A stretch of 64,000 nt of DNA from JAGVSZ01 sp963716855. Its GTDB lineage: Bacteria; Pseudomonadota; Gammaproteobacteria; Burkholderiales; SG8-39. The stretch is taken from the NCBI GenBank assembly GCA_963716855.1, contig CAVQUV010000007.1:104383-168382 (forward strand), given 5' to 3'. This document shows, piece by piece, positions 1 to 9,486 of this stretch. The notes beneath the pieces were generated by a model that was not told the DNA's origin, searched no databases, and saw only the letters and a program-made list of their open reading frames with translations. Every line of letters begins with the position of its first letter. The stretch's first letter is position 1. The position numbers were made by a program, and so were the translations under genes.

Positions 1-431
1 TGGTCGGCCTGGCTGACCGCGAGCCCGAGGTAGAACTTCTCGCCCGAGGGCGCCACCTGCGCCTCGACGCCGTCGACGTTCGCCGAGTCCTCGGCGTCGG
101 AGTCCGGCTGCGGGTTGAGCTTCTCGATCAGGACCTTGCCGTTCGACGCCGACCGGAACTCGCGCAGCAGGTCATCCACGCGCGCCGCGAAGGCGCGGAT
201 CGGCACCGGAACATTCGCGTCGCCGGAGTTGAAGTAGTAGCGCACCCGCACCGGCGCCTCGAGCTTGCCGAGCAGCTTCTTCGTCCCGTCGGAGAGCGTA
301 TAGAGGTGGCCCTCGGTCAGATCGACCCGCGCCGGCACCGCCCCGAGAATGAAGTTGAGGGCGACGATGCCCGCGAAGACCGCGAGCACGCCGCCGATCG
401 AGTACACCCAGCGTTCCGTGTTTTTCTTCAT
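1..431 (-). CDS. GldG-family ABC-type auxiliary protein, N-terminal part
   Basis: About 143 N-terminal residues are visible and the gene continues past the left edge of the window. The protein begins MKKNTERW, has one hydrophobic segment (about residues 10-30) and then a soluble part with VDLTEGHLYTLSDGT and VRVRYYFNS motifs. These are typical of the periplasmic domain of GldG-like proteins, which work with a GldF permease and a GldA ATPase. The start lies 7 bases downstream of the permease stop on the same strand, so the three genes form one operon. The transported substrate is unknown; outside Bacteroidetes this family is not tied to gliding. Confidence 0.8.
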   Translation of the reverse strand, partial: MKKNTERWVYSIGGVLAVFAGIVALNFILGAVPARVDLTEGHLYTLSDGTKKLLGKLEAPVRVRYYFNSGDANVPVPIRAFAARVDDLLREFRSASNGKVLIEKLNPQPDSDAEDSANVDGVEAQVAPSGEKFYLGLAVSQAD

Positions 432-438
432 GGTCGAC

Positions 439-1182
439 CTATCCGGCGCGCTGGCCGCGCAGCACGACGCCCGTCACGAACAGCGCAAAGCCGATCAGCG
501 ACGCGAAGAACACCAGATCGCGCGAGTCGATCACGCCCTTCTGGAAGCCGTCGAAATGGGTGAGCACGCTGAACGCCGCGACGCCTTCCACGAACCACGG
601 CGCGGCCCAGCGCGCGACGAGATCGGTCACCGGCTGGAACCCGACCAGGACGAGCAGCAGGCAGATCACCACCGACAGGATGAAGCTCACCACCTGGTTG
701 CGCGTCATCGCCGAGGTCGCGGAGCTGATCGCGAGATAGGCGCCTGCCAGGAGAAAACTCCCGACGTAGCCGGCGGCGATCACGCCGTTGTCCGGATCGC
801 CGAGGAGGTTCACCGTGAGCCACACCGGGAAGGTGAGTGCGAGCGCGATGCCGAGGAAGAGCCATGAGGCCAGGAACTTGGCGACGATCGCCTGCCAGGT
901 CGTGATCGGGAAGGTGAGCAGCAGCTCCATGGTGCCGCTGCGACGCTCCTCGGACCACAGCCGCATCCCCACGGCCGGGACGAGGAAGAGGAACAGCCAC
1001 GGCAGCCACATGAAGAAGGCCCCGAGCGAGGCCTCGCCGCGGTCGAAGAACGCGCCGAAGGTGAACGTGAAGAAGCCCGTGAGCAGAAGGAAGATCACGA
1101 TGAACACGTAGGCGACCGGCGAGTCGAAGTACGCCGCGAGCTCGCGCTTCGTCACCGTGCGGATGTTGGTCCAAGCGCTCAT
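439..1182 (-). CDS. ABC transporter permease, GldF/NosY type
   Basis: The 247-residue inner-membrane protein has about six hydrophobic segments. Its opening (TVTKRELAAYFDSPVAYVF) and the SEERRSGTMELLLTFPIT segment near residue 80 are family hallmarks of ABC-2 permeases of the GldF/NosY type. Its start overlaps the stop of the upstream ATPase gene by four bases (ATGA), implying translational coupling. It should be the membrane partner of the ATPase encoded just upstream and the GldG-like protein downstream. The substrate cannot be told from sequence. Confidence 0.88.
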   Translation of the reverse strand: MSAWTNIRTVTKRELAAYFDSPVAYVFIVIFLLLTGFFTFTFGAFFDRGEASLGAFFMWLPWLFLFLVPAVGMRLWSEERRSGTMELLLTFPITTWQAIVAKFLASWLFLGIALALTFPVWLTVNLLGDPDNGVIAAGYVGSFLLAGAYLAISSATSAMTRNQVVSFILSVVICLLLVLVGFQPVTDLVARWAAPWFVEGVAAFSVLTHFDGFQKGVIDSRDLVFFASLIGFALFVTGVVLRGQRAG

Positions 1183-2165
1183 GCTGCTGCCTTCGCAGGC
1201 GCTTGGGCGTCACGGAGCGTATCGGGCCGGGTAATGGCGCGGAACACGTCGTCGAGGCGCCCCGCTTCGGTGTGCAGCTCCTCGATCGTCCAGCTCCACC
1301 GGCTCATGATCTCCTGCGCGACGTGCGCCGCGAAGGCCGACTCGAGTTGCGTCCGGTCCGGATAGGCCCGGACCGCGACCTTGCCGCCATCGTCCGACAG
1401 GATCTCCGCGCGCGCCACGCCGGGCAGACGGGCGAACGCTTCGCGGACCGCGTCCGCCTGCGGCCCGCGCAGCGTCAGCAGCACGGCGCCGGCGCGGTCC
1501 GAGCGCGCCTTCAGCTCGTCCGGGGTGCCGTTCGCCACGATCGCACCCCGATCGATGATGATGGCGCGGCTGCAGACGGCCTCGACCTCTTCCAGGATGT
1601 GGGTCGAGAAGACGATCGCCTTGTTCGCCCCCATGCGCTTGATCAGCGACCGGATCTCGTGCTTCTGGTTCGGATCGAGGCCGTCGGTCGGCTCGTCGAG
1701 GATCAGCACCTCGGGGTCGTGGATCAGCGCCTGCGCGAGGCAGGTGCGGTGTCGGAAGCCTTTCGACAACGTGTCGATGCTCTGGTGCAGCACCGGTTGG
1801 AGGAAGCAGGTCTCGACCGCCTTGCCGACCGCGCGCTGCTTCGCGTCGCCGCGGAATCCGCGCATCTCCGCGGCGAAGCCGAGGAACGACGCGACACTCA
1901 TGTCGTGGTAGGACGGCGCGGACTCGGGCAGGTAGCCGATGCGGCGGCGCGCCTCGATCGGCTGTTCGGCCACGTCGAAGCCGCAGACCGTGACGCGCCC
2001 GGCGGTTGGCGGGATGTAGCCGGTGATCATCCGCATCGTCGTGGACTTGCCGGCCCCGTTCGGCCCGAGGAAGCCGAGCACCTCGCCGCGCCCGACCTGG
2101 AACGACACGCGGTCGACCGCGGTCTTCGGCCCGAACGTGCGGGTCAGGTTCTCGACGTTGATCAT
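1179..2165 (-). CDS. ABC transporter ATP-binding protein (GldA type)
   Basis: The 328-residue ATPase carries Walker A GPNGAGKST near residue 34, a signature region LSKGFRHRTCLAQAL and Walker B VLILDEPTDGLDP, followed by the switch histidine in STHILEEVEAV. A C-terminal extension of about 100 residues after the nucleotide-binding domain is usual for this exporter subfamily. It is the first gene of the three-gene exporter operon. About 157 bases separate it from the hydantoinase genes, room for its own promoter. It energises the GldF-like permease. Confidence 0.9.
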   Translation of the reverse strand: MINVENLTRTFGPKTAVDRVSFQVGRGEVLGFLGPNGAGKSTTMRMITGYIPPTAGRVTVCGFDVAEQPIEARRRIGYLPESAPSYHDMSVASFLGFAAEMRGFRGDAKQRAVGKAVETCFLQPVLHQSIDTLSKGFRHRTCLAQALIHDPEVLILDEPTDGLDPNQKHEIRSLIKRMGANKAIVFSTHILEEVEAVCSRAIIIDRGAIVANGTPDELKARSDRAGAVLLTLRGPQADAVREAFARLPGVARAEILSDDGGKVAVRAYPDRTQLESAFAAHVAQEIMSRWSWTIEELHTEAGRLDDVFRAITRPDTLRDAQAPAKAAA

Positions 2166-2322
2166 CGTGCTCCTTGCTGCTGGATCGGTTTGGACGGTCC
2201 GGGAGTGCGGCGGGACCGGGCGCCTGCGTCACTGCCCGGTGGCGGAGGCCACTGGACATCGAGGCCCCGGCGCGGGCGCGAAGTTAGGCTAAACCGCGCC
2301 GCAAGGCAAGCCCCGCCCGCGT

Positions 2323-4067
2323 TCAGACGGCACTGGCGCGCAGGCGCGCGGTCCCGGCGGCGTCGACACTCCCGTCCTCTGACAACTCGACGCCGAACCA
2401 GTTCGCCGCTTGCGTGCGGGTGTAGTAGCCCCGCGCCACGTCCCGCGCGACGCGATCCGGCGCGCGGCGGAACGGATCTCCGAACCCCCCGCCGCCGGGC
2501 GTCGACACCTCGATGACATCGCCCGCGTCGAGGTGGATGTCCTGGTCCTTCGACAGGTGGGGCGGCTCGTAGGCGCTCCCGTCGTGGAGGACCCGCACCC
2601 GGTTGACCCCGCCGTCGCGCCCGCCGCGCGCGCCCTGCGGCCCGTACCTGCCGTGGTCCATCACCATCGACGCGCGGGCTTCGCCGCGCCGGAGCCGGAA
2701 CTTGTAGTTGACGCCGAGGCCGCCGCGATGCTCGCCGGGCCCGCCGGAGCCCTCGTGCAGCGAGTACTCCTCGAAGAGCACCGGATAGTACTGCTCCATC
2801 ACCTCGATCGGGGTGGTCTTGGAGATGCCGATGGTCGAGCAGCCATTCGAGATCCCGTCGCCGTGCGCCGACCCGCCGTAGCCGCCGCCCGAGATCACGT
2901 ACATCACGTACGAGCGCTGGCGCACCGGATCGTATCCGCCGACCGACAGGTTGCCGGAGGTCCCCGCCGGCGCGGCAAACAACTGGTCGGGGATCGCCTT
3001 GACGAGCGCACCGAACACCGCCTCGGCGATGCGCTGGCTCACCTCGGCCGCGCAGCCCGACACCGGACGGGGGTACTTCGCGTAGAGGAACGTCCCCTCC
3101 GGATCGACGATCTCGAGCGGCTCGAAGGTCCCCGAGTTGATGGGCACGTCCGGGAACACGTGCTTGATCGCGAGGTAAACCGACGACTTGGTGGTCGCGA
3201 GCACGCTGTTCATGGGGCCGCGGCACGGCGGCGAGGAACCGGACATGTCGAAGGTGAGCGTCTCGCCGCGCTTTGCTGATCCTTCATCGCGATGCGCAAG
3301 GGCTCGTTGACGACCCCGTCGGAGTCGACGAACGCCTCGCCCTCGTAGACACCGTCGGGGATCGCCGCGATCTTCGCGCGCATCTGCTGCGCCGCGCGCG
3401 CCTTGAGCTCGCCGATCGCGCCGTCGACCGTGTCCGCCCCGTAGCGATCGAGCAGCGCCGTGAGCCGCCGCTCGCCGATCGCGAGCGCCGCGGCCTGCGC
3501 CTTGATGTCGCCGATGCGCTGGTCCGCGATGCGGATGTTCGACAGGATGATGGCGAGGATCTCCTTGTCGAGCTCACCGCGCTTGTAGAGCTTCACCGGC
3601 GGCAGGCGCAGTCCCTCCTGCTCCACCTCGGTGGCGTTGGCCGAGAAGCCGCCCGGCACGATGCCGCCCACGTCGGGCCAGTGGCCGGTGTTCGCGAGCC
3701 AGCACCACAGCGCGCCGCGGTAGAAGAACGGCTTCACGAACTTCACGTCCATCAGGTGCGTGCCGCCGAGATACGGGTCGTTCACGATGAACACGTCGCC
3801 CTCGTCGAGCTTCACGCGGTCCGCGCGCACCCGGTCGATCACGGCCTGCGTCGAGAACTGCATCGTGCCGACGAACACCGGCAGCCCGAGCTCGCCCTGC
3901 GCGACGAGCTCGCCCGAGTCGCGGTGGTAGATCCCGTCGGAGCGGTCCATCGTCTCGGAGATCACCGGGCTGAACGCCGCGCGGCAGAACGCGAGATCCA
4001 TCTCGTTGCAGACCTGCTGCAGTCCATTCTGGATGACGGCGAGCGTGACGGGATCGATCGCGGGCAT
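2323..4067 (-). pseudogene. Hydantoinase B/oxoprolinase family subunit, interrupted by one frameshift
   Basis: Two overlapping frames give one family protein. The first (from 4067, MPAIDPVTLAVIQNG) covers about 260 residues with SETMDRSDGIYHRDSGELVAQ and FIVNDPYLGGTH. The second resumes at RGETLTFDMSGSSPP and runs to the usual glycine-rich PGGGGFGDPF end. The frame changes at about 3271-3286, where one base appears to be missing. Restored, the length (about 580 residues) is normal for the HyuB subunit of ATP-dependent hydantoinases, 5-oxoprolinases and acetone-carboxylase relatives. It starts 6 bases after the HyuA-like gene, so the two form a heteromeric enzyme. I cannot tell whether the shift is real or a sequencing error. 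Confidence 0.85.
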
Positions 4068-4073
4068 GACGGC

Positions 4074-6104
4074 TCAAACCGTGATGATGAGGTTGCCCAG
4101 CCGGTCGCGCGCCACCTGGCAGCCCGGCTCGATCAGCGTGGTGCAGTCGAGCTGCTCGATCACCGCGGGGCCCTCGAACGTCGCGCTGGCCGGCAGCCTC
4201 TCGCGCCGGTACACCGGGGTTTCCGTCCAGCCGGCGTCGAACCACACGCTGCGGCGTTCGACCTCCGCCTCGCGGAGGGTCGCGCGCGGCTCGCCCTGCG
4301 CGACGGCCTCGAGCGAGACCGGGCGCCGCCGTCCGATCGCGGCGGTGTGGAGGTTGACCAGCACCGGACGGATCTCCTTGAGCTCGACCTGGAAACGCTG
4401 CCAGTAGGCCGCCTCGAACAGCCGGTGCAGCGCGTCGCGCGGGACGTCGCGGCCCGGCAGCGGCACGGTCAAGATGTGGCTCTGCCCCTGGAACTGCATG
4501 TCGGCGCGGTGCACGAAGTCGATGCGCTCGACGCTCACGCGCTCGCGCGCGATGGTCGCCCGGCCCTCCGCGACCTGCTCGTCCAGGACGCGCCGCACCA
4601 GGTCATCGGCGACCTCCGGCAGCAGGCGGTTCACGGTGCGCACGAAGTCGTGCCGCACGTCCGCCACCGCGCAACCGAGCGCGTTGGTGAGGCCCGGGCG
4701 CGCCGGAATCAGGACTTTCGGGATCGCGAGCTCGCGGGCGAGCGCGACCGCGTGCAGCGGCCCGGCTCCGCCGAACGCGAACAGCGCGAAGTCGCGCGGA
4801 TCGTGGCCGCGTGCGAGGCTCACCATGCGGATCGCGCCCGCCATCCGGTCGTTCGCGATGCGCAGTACCGCCGCGGCCGCCTGGTCGGCGCTCAGGCCGA
4901 GCGGCTTGCCGACCTGGCGCTCGATCATTGCGCGCAGTCGCTCCATCGGGACGGGGCGGTCGACCGCGAGCAGGCCCTTCGGGTTCAGGCGGCCCAGCGC
5001 GAGGTTCGCGTCGGTGATCGTCACGCGCTCGCCGCCGCGGCCGTAACAGATCGGTCCCGGCGCGGCGCCGGCGCTCTCCGGCCCGACCTGGAGCATGCCG
5101 GCCTCGTTGATGCGCGCAATCGAGCCGCCGCCCGCCCCGATCGTGTGCACGTCCACCATCGGCACGTGGATCGGCAGCGCGTACTCGAGCTCGAGCTCGG
5201 TCGAGACCTCCGGCAGGCCGTCCTGGATGAGCGCGACGTCGGTCGAGGTCCCGCCCATGTCATAGGTGACGACGTTCGGGATCCCCGAACGGGTTGCGGT
5301 GTACGCCGCGGCGATGACGCCCGACGCGGGGCCCGACATCACGGTATTCACCGCCGCCTCGGCGGCGATGCTCGCCGCGACCGTGCCGCCGTTCCCTTGC
5401 ATGACCAGCAGCTCGGCGCCGAAGCCGCGCTTCGCGAGCTCGCCCTGGAGCCGCTCGAGATAGCGATGGAGCACGGGCTGGATCGCCGCGTTGACGGTCG
5501 CAGTGACGCCGCGCTCGTACTCGCGATACTCGGACAGGATCGCGTGACCGACCGTCACGTGGCCGTTCGGCCACACGCGCCGGGCGATCTCGGCGGCGCG
5601 GTTCTCGTGCGCCGGGTTGATGTAGCTGTGCAGGAAGTGGATCACGACCGACTCGGCGCCGAGCTCGAGCAGCCGCCGCGCGGCCCGCTCCACCGCCGCC
5701 TCGTCGAGCGGGCGCACCACCGCGCCGTCCGAGTCCATGCGCTCTTCGACCTCGAGGCGCAGCTCGCGCTCGATCAGAGGGTGAAAGGCCCCGATCAGGC
5801 CATAGGGGTGCGGCCGCGTGCGCCGGCCGAGCTCGAGGATGTCGCGGAACCCGCGCGTCGTGATCAGGCCGACGCGCGCGATCTTGCGCTCGAGCATCGC
5901 GTTGGTGGTCGTGGTCGTGCCGTGCACGATCGCGCCGAGCTTCGTCAGCCCGACACCCGTCTGCTCCAGCGCCGCCAGCACGCCAAAGGCCTGGTTATCG
6001 GGCGTCGTCGGCACCTTCGCGAGGCGCACCTCGCCCGTCGCCTCGTCGACGAGGACGAGATCGGTAAAGGTGCCGCCGACGTCGATGCCTGCGATCCGGG
6101 TCAT
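4074..6104 (-). CDS. Hydantoinase A/oxoprolinase family subunit
   Basis: The 676-residue protein starts MTRIAGIDVGGTFTD, the acetate/sugar-kinase/Hsc70-fold phosphate-binding motif of HyuA-type subunits, followed by VHGTTTTTNAML and later TYDMGGTSTDVALI. These enzymes couple ATP hydrolysis to opening of cyclic amides such as hydantoin or 5-oxoproline. The start at 6104 is chosen because the motif begins there and its ATG overlaps the stop of the upstream livF-like gene (ATGA). Co-transcription with a solute importer and the HyuB gene suggests that it opens the ring of the imported compound or of a product made from it. The exact substrate is not identifiable. Confidence 0.9.
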   Translation of the reverse strand: MTRIAGIDVGGTFTDLVLVDEATGEVRLAKVPTTPDNQAFGVLAALEQTGVGLTKLGAIVHGTTTTTNAMLERKIARVGLITTRGFRDILELGRRTRPHPYGLIGAFHPLIERELRLEVEERMDSDGAVVRPLDEAAVERAARRLLELGAESVVIHFLHSYINPAHENRAAEIARRVWPNGHVTVGHAILSEYREYERGVTATVNAAIQPVLHRYLERLQGELAKRGFGAELLVMQGNGGTVAASIAAEAAVNTVMSGPASGVIAAAYTATRSGIPNVVTYDMGGTSTDVALIQDGLPEVSTELELEYALPIHVPMVDVHTIGAGGGSIARINEAGMLQVGPESAGAAPGPICYGRGGERVTITDANLALGRLNPKGLLAVDRPVPMERLRAMIERQVGKPLGLSADQAAAAVLRIANDRMAGAIRMVSLARGHDPRDFALFAFGGAGPLHAVALARELAIPKVLIPARPGLTNALGCAVADVRHDFVRTVNRLLPEVADDLVRRVLDEQVAEGRATIARERVSVERIDFVHRADMQFQGQSHILTVPLPGRDVPRDALHRLFEAAYWQRFQVELKEIRPVLVNLHTAAIGRRRPVSLEAVAQGEPRATLREAEVERRSVWFDAGWTETPVYRRERLPASATFEGPAVIEQLDCTTLIEPGCQVARDRLGNLIITV

Positions 6105-6802
6105 ACCGCCAGATACTGTGTCCGCACGTCCTCGTTCGCCGCCAGCTCCGCCATCGTGCCTCCGAAGCGGATGTGGCCCTTCTCGATGATATACGCGCGG
6201 TCCGACACCTCGGTCGCGAAGTGCAGGTTCTGCTCCGACAGCAGCACCGACAGTCCCTCGGCCTTCAGCTCGCGGATCGCGGCGGCCATCTGGTCGACGA
6301 TCACCGGCGCAAGGCCCTCGGAGGGCTCGTCGAGCAGGATGCACGACGGGTTGCCCATGAGCGTGCGCGCGATGGTCAGCATCTGCTGCTCGCCGCCGGA
6401 GGTGCGGCCGCCGGGTCGATCGGTCATCTCGGCCAGATTCGGAAAGAGCTTGAACAGGCGCTCCGGCGTCCAGGTCGGGGCACCGGTGCGCGCCGCCTGC
6501 CGGCCGACCTCGAGGTTCTCCATCACCGTCAGCTCGGTGAAGATGCGCCGATCCTCCGGGACGTAGCCGAGCCCGAGCGCGGCGATCTCGTAGGGCTCGA
6601 GGCGCTCGACGCGCCGGCCCGCGAAGCTCACCTCCCCCCGTGCGGGACGCACCAGCCCCATGATGCTCTTCAGCGTGGTCGACTTGCCGGCGCCGTTGCG
6701 TCCTAGGAGCACCACGACCTCGCCCTTCCCGACTTCGAGCGACAGGTCCGCCAGGATCTGCGCCCGGCCGTAATAAGCGTCGAGATTCCGGACCGACAGC
6801 AT
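6101..6802 (-). CDS. livF: Branched-chain-amino-acid-type ABC transporter ATPase LivF
   Basis: The 233-residue ATPase has Walker A GRNGAGKS at residues 34-41, signature SGGEQQML and Walker B CILLDEPSEGLAP, the LivF-specific form. It pairs with LivG to power the importer. Its ATG overlaps the livG stop (TGATG) and its stop overlaps the hyuA-like start, so all are read from one message. LivF proteins serve many HAAT-family importers (amino acids, amides, urea, aromatic acids), so the name does not fix the substrate. Confidence 0.92.
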   Translation of the reverse strand: MLSVRNLDAYYGRAQILADLSLEVGKGEVVVLLGRNGAGKSTTLKSIMGLVRPARGEVSFAGRRVERLEPYEIAALGLGYVPEDRRIFTELTVMENLEVGRQAARTGAPTWTPERLFKLFPNLAEMTDRPGGRTSGGEQQMLTIARTLMGNPSCILLDEPSEGLAPVIVDQMAAAIRELKAEGLSVLLSEQNLHFATEVSDRAYIIEKGHIRFGGTMAELAANEDVRTQYLAV

Positions 6803-7551
6803 CAGTGCGCCCCGCGCGATCCGAGATACACCTGCTGCACCTCCGCGCTTGCCCGGACCTCGGCCGGCTCGCCCGCGGCGATCAGACGCCCGCGATTGAG
6901 CACGATGATGCGGTCGGCGTGCGCGAACACGACGTCCATGTCGTGCTCGGTGAAGAGCACCGCGATGCCGCGCTCGCGGACGATCTCGGCGGCGAGGGCC
7001 ATGAGCGCGATGCGCTCCTTGGGCGCCATGCCTGCGGTCGGCTCGTCCATCAGCAGCAGCCGCGGCTCGTTCGCCAGCGCCACCGCCAGCTCCACCCGCT
7101 TGAGATCGCCGTACGCGAGCACCGAGCACGCGCGCTCGGCCTGCTCCTTCATCCCGACGCGCGCAAGCAGGCGATCGGCCTCGTCCCGATACAGGCGCGC
7201 GGCGGGCCGCCACCACTCGCGCAGGCGCCGGTGGTGGGCGAGCAGCGCCATCTGGACGTTCTCGCGCACCGTCATCGACGCGAACGTCGCGGTGATCTGG
7301 AACGTCCGCCCGACGCCGAGCCGCCAGACCTCGCGCGGCTGCATGCCCAGGATCTCGCGCGCCTCGAAGCGGACGCTCCCGCCGTCGGCCGGAAGCTGGC
7401 CGTTCAGCATGTTGAAGCAGGTGGTTTTGCCCGCGCCGTTCGGACCGATCAGGGCGAGCAGCTCCCCGGCGGCGACCTCGAAGCTCACGCCGCGGACCGC
7501 TTCGACCCCGCCGAACGATTTTGCCAGGCGCTCGACCGCGAGGACGGCCAT
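6802..7551 (-). CDS. livG: Branched-chain-amino-acid-type ABC transporter ATPase LivG
   Basis: The 249-residue ATPase has Walker A GPNGAGKT at residues 36-43, Walker B RLLLMDEPTAGMAP and the C-terminal QQVYLG typical of LivG. The ABC signature reads LAYGDLKR instead of canonical LSGGQ, a normal variation in LivG proteins. Start and stop overlap both neighbours by a few bases (TGATG junctions). It forms a heterodimer with LivF on the cytoplasmic face of the fused permease. Confidence 0.92.
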   Translation of the reverse strand: MAVLAVERLAKSFGGVEAVRGVSFEVAAGELLALIGPNGAGKTTCFNMLNGQLPADGGSVRFEAREILGMQPREVWRLGVGRTFQITATFASMTVRENVQMALLAHHRRLREWWRPAARLYRDEADRLLARVGMKEQAERACSVLAYGDLKRVELAVALANEPRLLLMDEPTAGMAPKERIALMALAAEIVRERGIAVLFTEHDMDVVFAHADRIIVLNRGRLIAAGEPAEVRASAEVQQVYLGSRGAH

Positions 7552-9434
7552 CACTCCGCATCCTTTTTCTCGAACCAGCCGCGCAGCGCGCCCACGATCC
7601 CCTGCGGGAACGCGAGCACGAGCACGAGGATCGTGACGCCCAGCACCGCGCGCCAGTAGTCCGTGCCGCGGGCGATCGTGTCCTGCAACCAGGTGAAGAG
7701 CGCCGCGCCGACCACCGGGCCGCTGAGCGTCTGCACGCCGCCAAGGAGCACCATCACCAGCGCGTCGATCGAGCGCGACACCGCCATGGTCGAGTCGGGT
7801 GAGATGCTCCCCTTGGAAAAGGCGTACAGGCCGCCCGCCAGGCCGGCGAATGCCCCCGCGACGACGAACGCGGCCCACTGCAGGCGCCGGACGTCGATCC
7901 CGATCGCGTCGGCGCGCAGCGGCGAATCGCGGCCAGCACGCAGCGCATAGCCGAACGGTGCGAACAGCATTCGCCGCAGCAGCCAGACCGCCCCACCGCA
8001 CAGCACGAGGGTGAGGAGGTAGTACGCGGGTTTCGGCGCGAGCCACGGCGCGGGCCACACGCCGACGATGCCGTTCGAGCCGCCGGTAAATCCGTCCCAC
8101 TGGAAGACGATCGACCACGCGATCTGGGCGAAGGCGAGCGTCAGCATCGCGAGGTACACCCCCGAGAGACGCACGCAGAACCACCCGAAGACCAGGGCCC
8201 CGATCCCCGCGACCACCGGCGCCGCGACGAGCGCCGCTTCCATGGGCCAGCCCGCGGCCTTCAGCAGGAGCCCGCCCCCGTACGCGCCGAGGCCGAGGTA
8301 CGCCGCGTGGCCGAAGGACACCATTCCGCCGGGCCCCATGATGAAGTGCAGGCTCGTCGCGAACAGCGCGAACACCAGGATGTCGATCAGCAGGACGAGC
8401 GTGTAGCCGGTGGTGGCGAGCGGGAGCGCGGCGAGCCCCGCGACCAGCACGATCGCGCCGGTCCGGAGGGCCGTACCGGCCGGCCGCAGCGGCTGCTCGA
8501 CGAACTCCGCGGCGGCGCGCTGGACGCCCTGCGGCCGGCCGAGGAGGCCCTGCGGCCGCAGGATCAGCACGATCGCCATCACGATGAACTCGACCACGAG
8601 CGTGAGCTTGGAGAACGAGAACGTCGTGCCGAACGCTTCGACCGTGCCGATGCCGACGCAGAAGGCCTTGATGACGCCGATCAGCAGCGCGGCGAGGAAC
8701 GCACCGGGAATGCTGCCCAGACCGCCGACCACGACCACAACGAACGCATCGGAGATCGCGGTCAGGTCGAGGAAGAGCTGCGCGGGCTCGCGCGGGATCT
8801 GGAGCGCCCCGCCGAGCCCCGCGAGGAACGCGCCGAGCGCGAAGACGCCGGTGAAGAGCCACTTCTGATTGACGCCCAGGGCGCCCACCATCTCGCGGTC
8901 CTGCGTCGCGGCGCGCACGAGCGTGCCCCAGCGCGTCCGATTGAGCAGCAGCCACAGCGCGCCCAGGACGAGCGGCCCGATCCCGATCAGCGCGAGGTCG
9001 TACTCCGGGAACGGCTTGCCGAAGAACTCCACCGATCCACGCAGCCCCGGCGCGCGCGGCCCGAGCAGATCCTCCGCGCCCCAGCCCCACAGCACCGCGT
9101 CCTTGATGACGAGCGTCAGCGCGAAGGTTGCGAGGAGCTGGAAGAGTTCCGGCGCGTGGTAGATGCGCCGGAGGATGAGGATCTCGATCGCGGCACCGAC
9201 CGCCGCGACCGCGAGCGCCGCGCCGACGATCCCGCCCCAGAATCCGAGCGGCGTGACGCCGAGCTTCTCGATCAGGGTGTAGGCGGCGTACAGCCCGAGC
9301 ATGTACAGCGAGCCGTGCGCGAAGTTGACGATGCGGGTGACGCCGAAGATCAGCGACAGCCCGACCGCGATCAGGAACAGGGTGGACGCGCTCGCCAGCC
9401 CGTTCAGGAATTGGATAAAGATAGACGAGAGCAT
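7551..9434 (-). CDS. Fused LivH-LivM ABC transporter permease
   Basis: One 627-residue membrane protein joins the two permeases that are usually separate. Residues 1-290 are LivH-like (GVTRIVNFAHGSLYMLG near residue 35, then LRPQGLLG) and residues 305-627 are LivM-like (MVSFGHAAYLGLGAYGG, then GGSNGIVG). Such LivHM fusions occur in HAAT importers of proteobacteria. ATG at 9434 is preferred over the TTG two codons upstream. The start sits immediately after an intrinsic-terminator-like hairpin and has no clear Shine-Dalgarno sequence, so translation initiation may be weak or conditional. Confidence 0.9.
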   Translation of the reverse strand: MLSSIFIQFLNGLASASTLFLIAVGLSLIFGVTRIVNFAHGSLYMLGLYAAYTLIEKLGVTPLGFWGGIVGAALAVAAVGAAIEILILRRIYHAPELFQLLATFALTLVIKDAVLWGWGAEDLLGPRAPGLRGSVEFFGKPFPEYDLALIGIGPLVLGALWLLLNRTRWGTLVRAATQDREMVGALGVNQKWLFTGVFALGAFLAGLGGALQIPREPAQLFLDLTAISDAFVVVVVGGLGSIPGAFLAALLIGVIKAFCVGIGTVEAFGTTFSFSKLTLVVEFIVMAIVLILRPQGLLGRPQGVQRAAAEFVEQPLRPAGTALRTGAIVLVAGLAALPLATTGYTLVLLIDILVFALFATSLHFIMGPGGMVSFGHAAYLGLGAYGGGLLLKAAGWPMEAALVAAPVVAGIGALVFGWFCVRLSGVYLAMLTLAFAQIAWSIVFQWDGFTGGSNGIVGVWPAPWLAPKPAYYLLTLVLCGGAVWLLRRMLFAPFGYALRAGRDSPLRADAIGIDVRRLQWAAFVVAGAFAGLAGGLYAFSKGSISPDSTMAVSRSIDALVMVLLGGVQTLSGPVVGAALFTWLQDTIARGTDYWRAVLGVTILVLVLAFPQGIVGALRGWFEKKDAE

Positions 9435-9438
9435 TAAC

Positions 9439-9465
9439 AAAAAAGGGACAGGCGGCCCTGTCCCT
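9439..9465 (-). terminator. Intrinsic terminator between binding-protein and permease genes
   Basis: On the minus strand a 9-bp perfect stem (AGGGACAGG with CCTGTCCCT, 4-base loop) is followed by six U residues. It lies 21 bases after the binding-protein stop and 5 bases before the permease ATG. Partial termination here would give more periplasmic binding protein than membrane components, a known arrangement in ABC importers. Confidence 0.8.
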
Positions 9466-9486
9466 CCGTAGTCGGACGCGGCGCGG

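Noticed and set aside
3273..6566. A 1,097-codon open frame antisense to hyuA/hyuB
   Set aside because: No recognisable domain, skewed Arg/His/Asp composition, and it spans several genes on the opposite strand.
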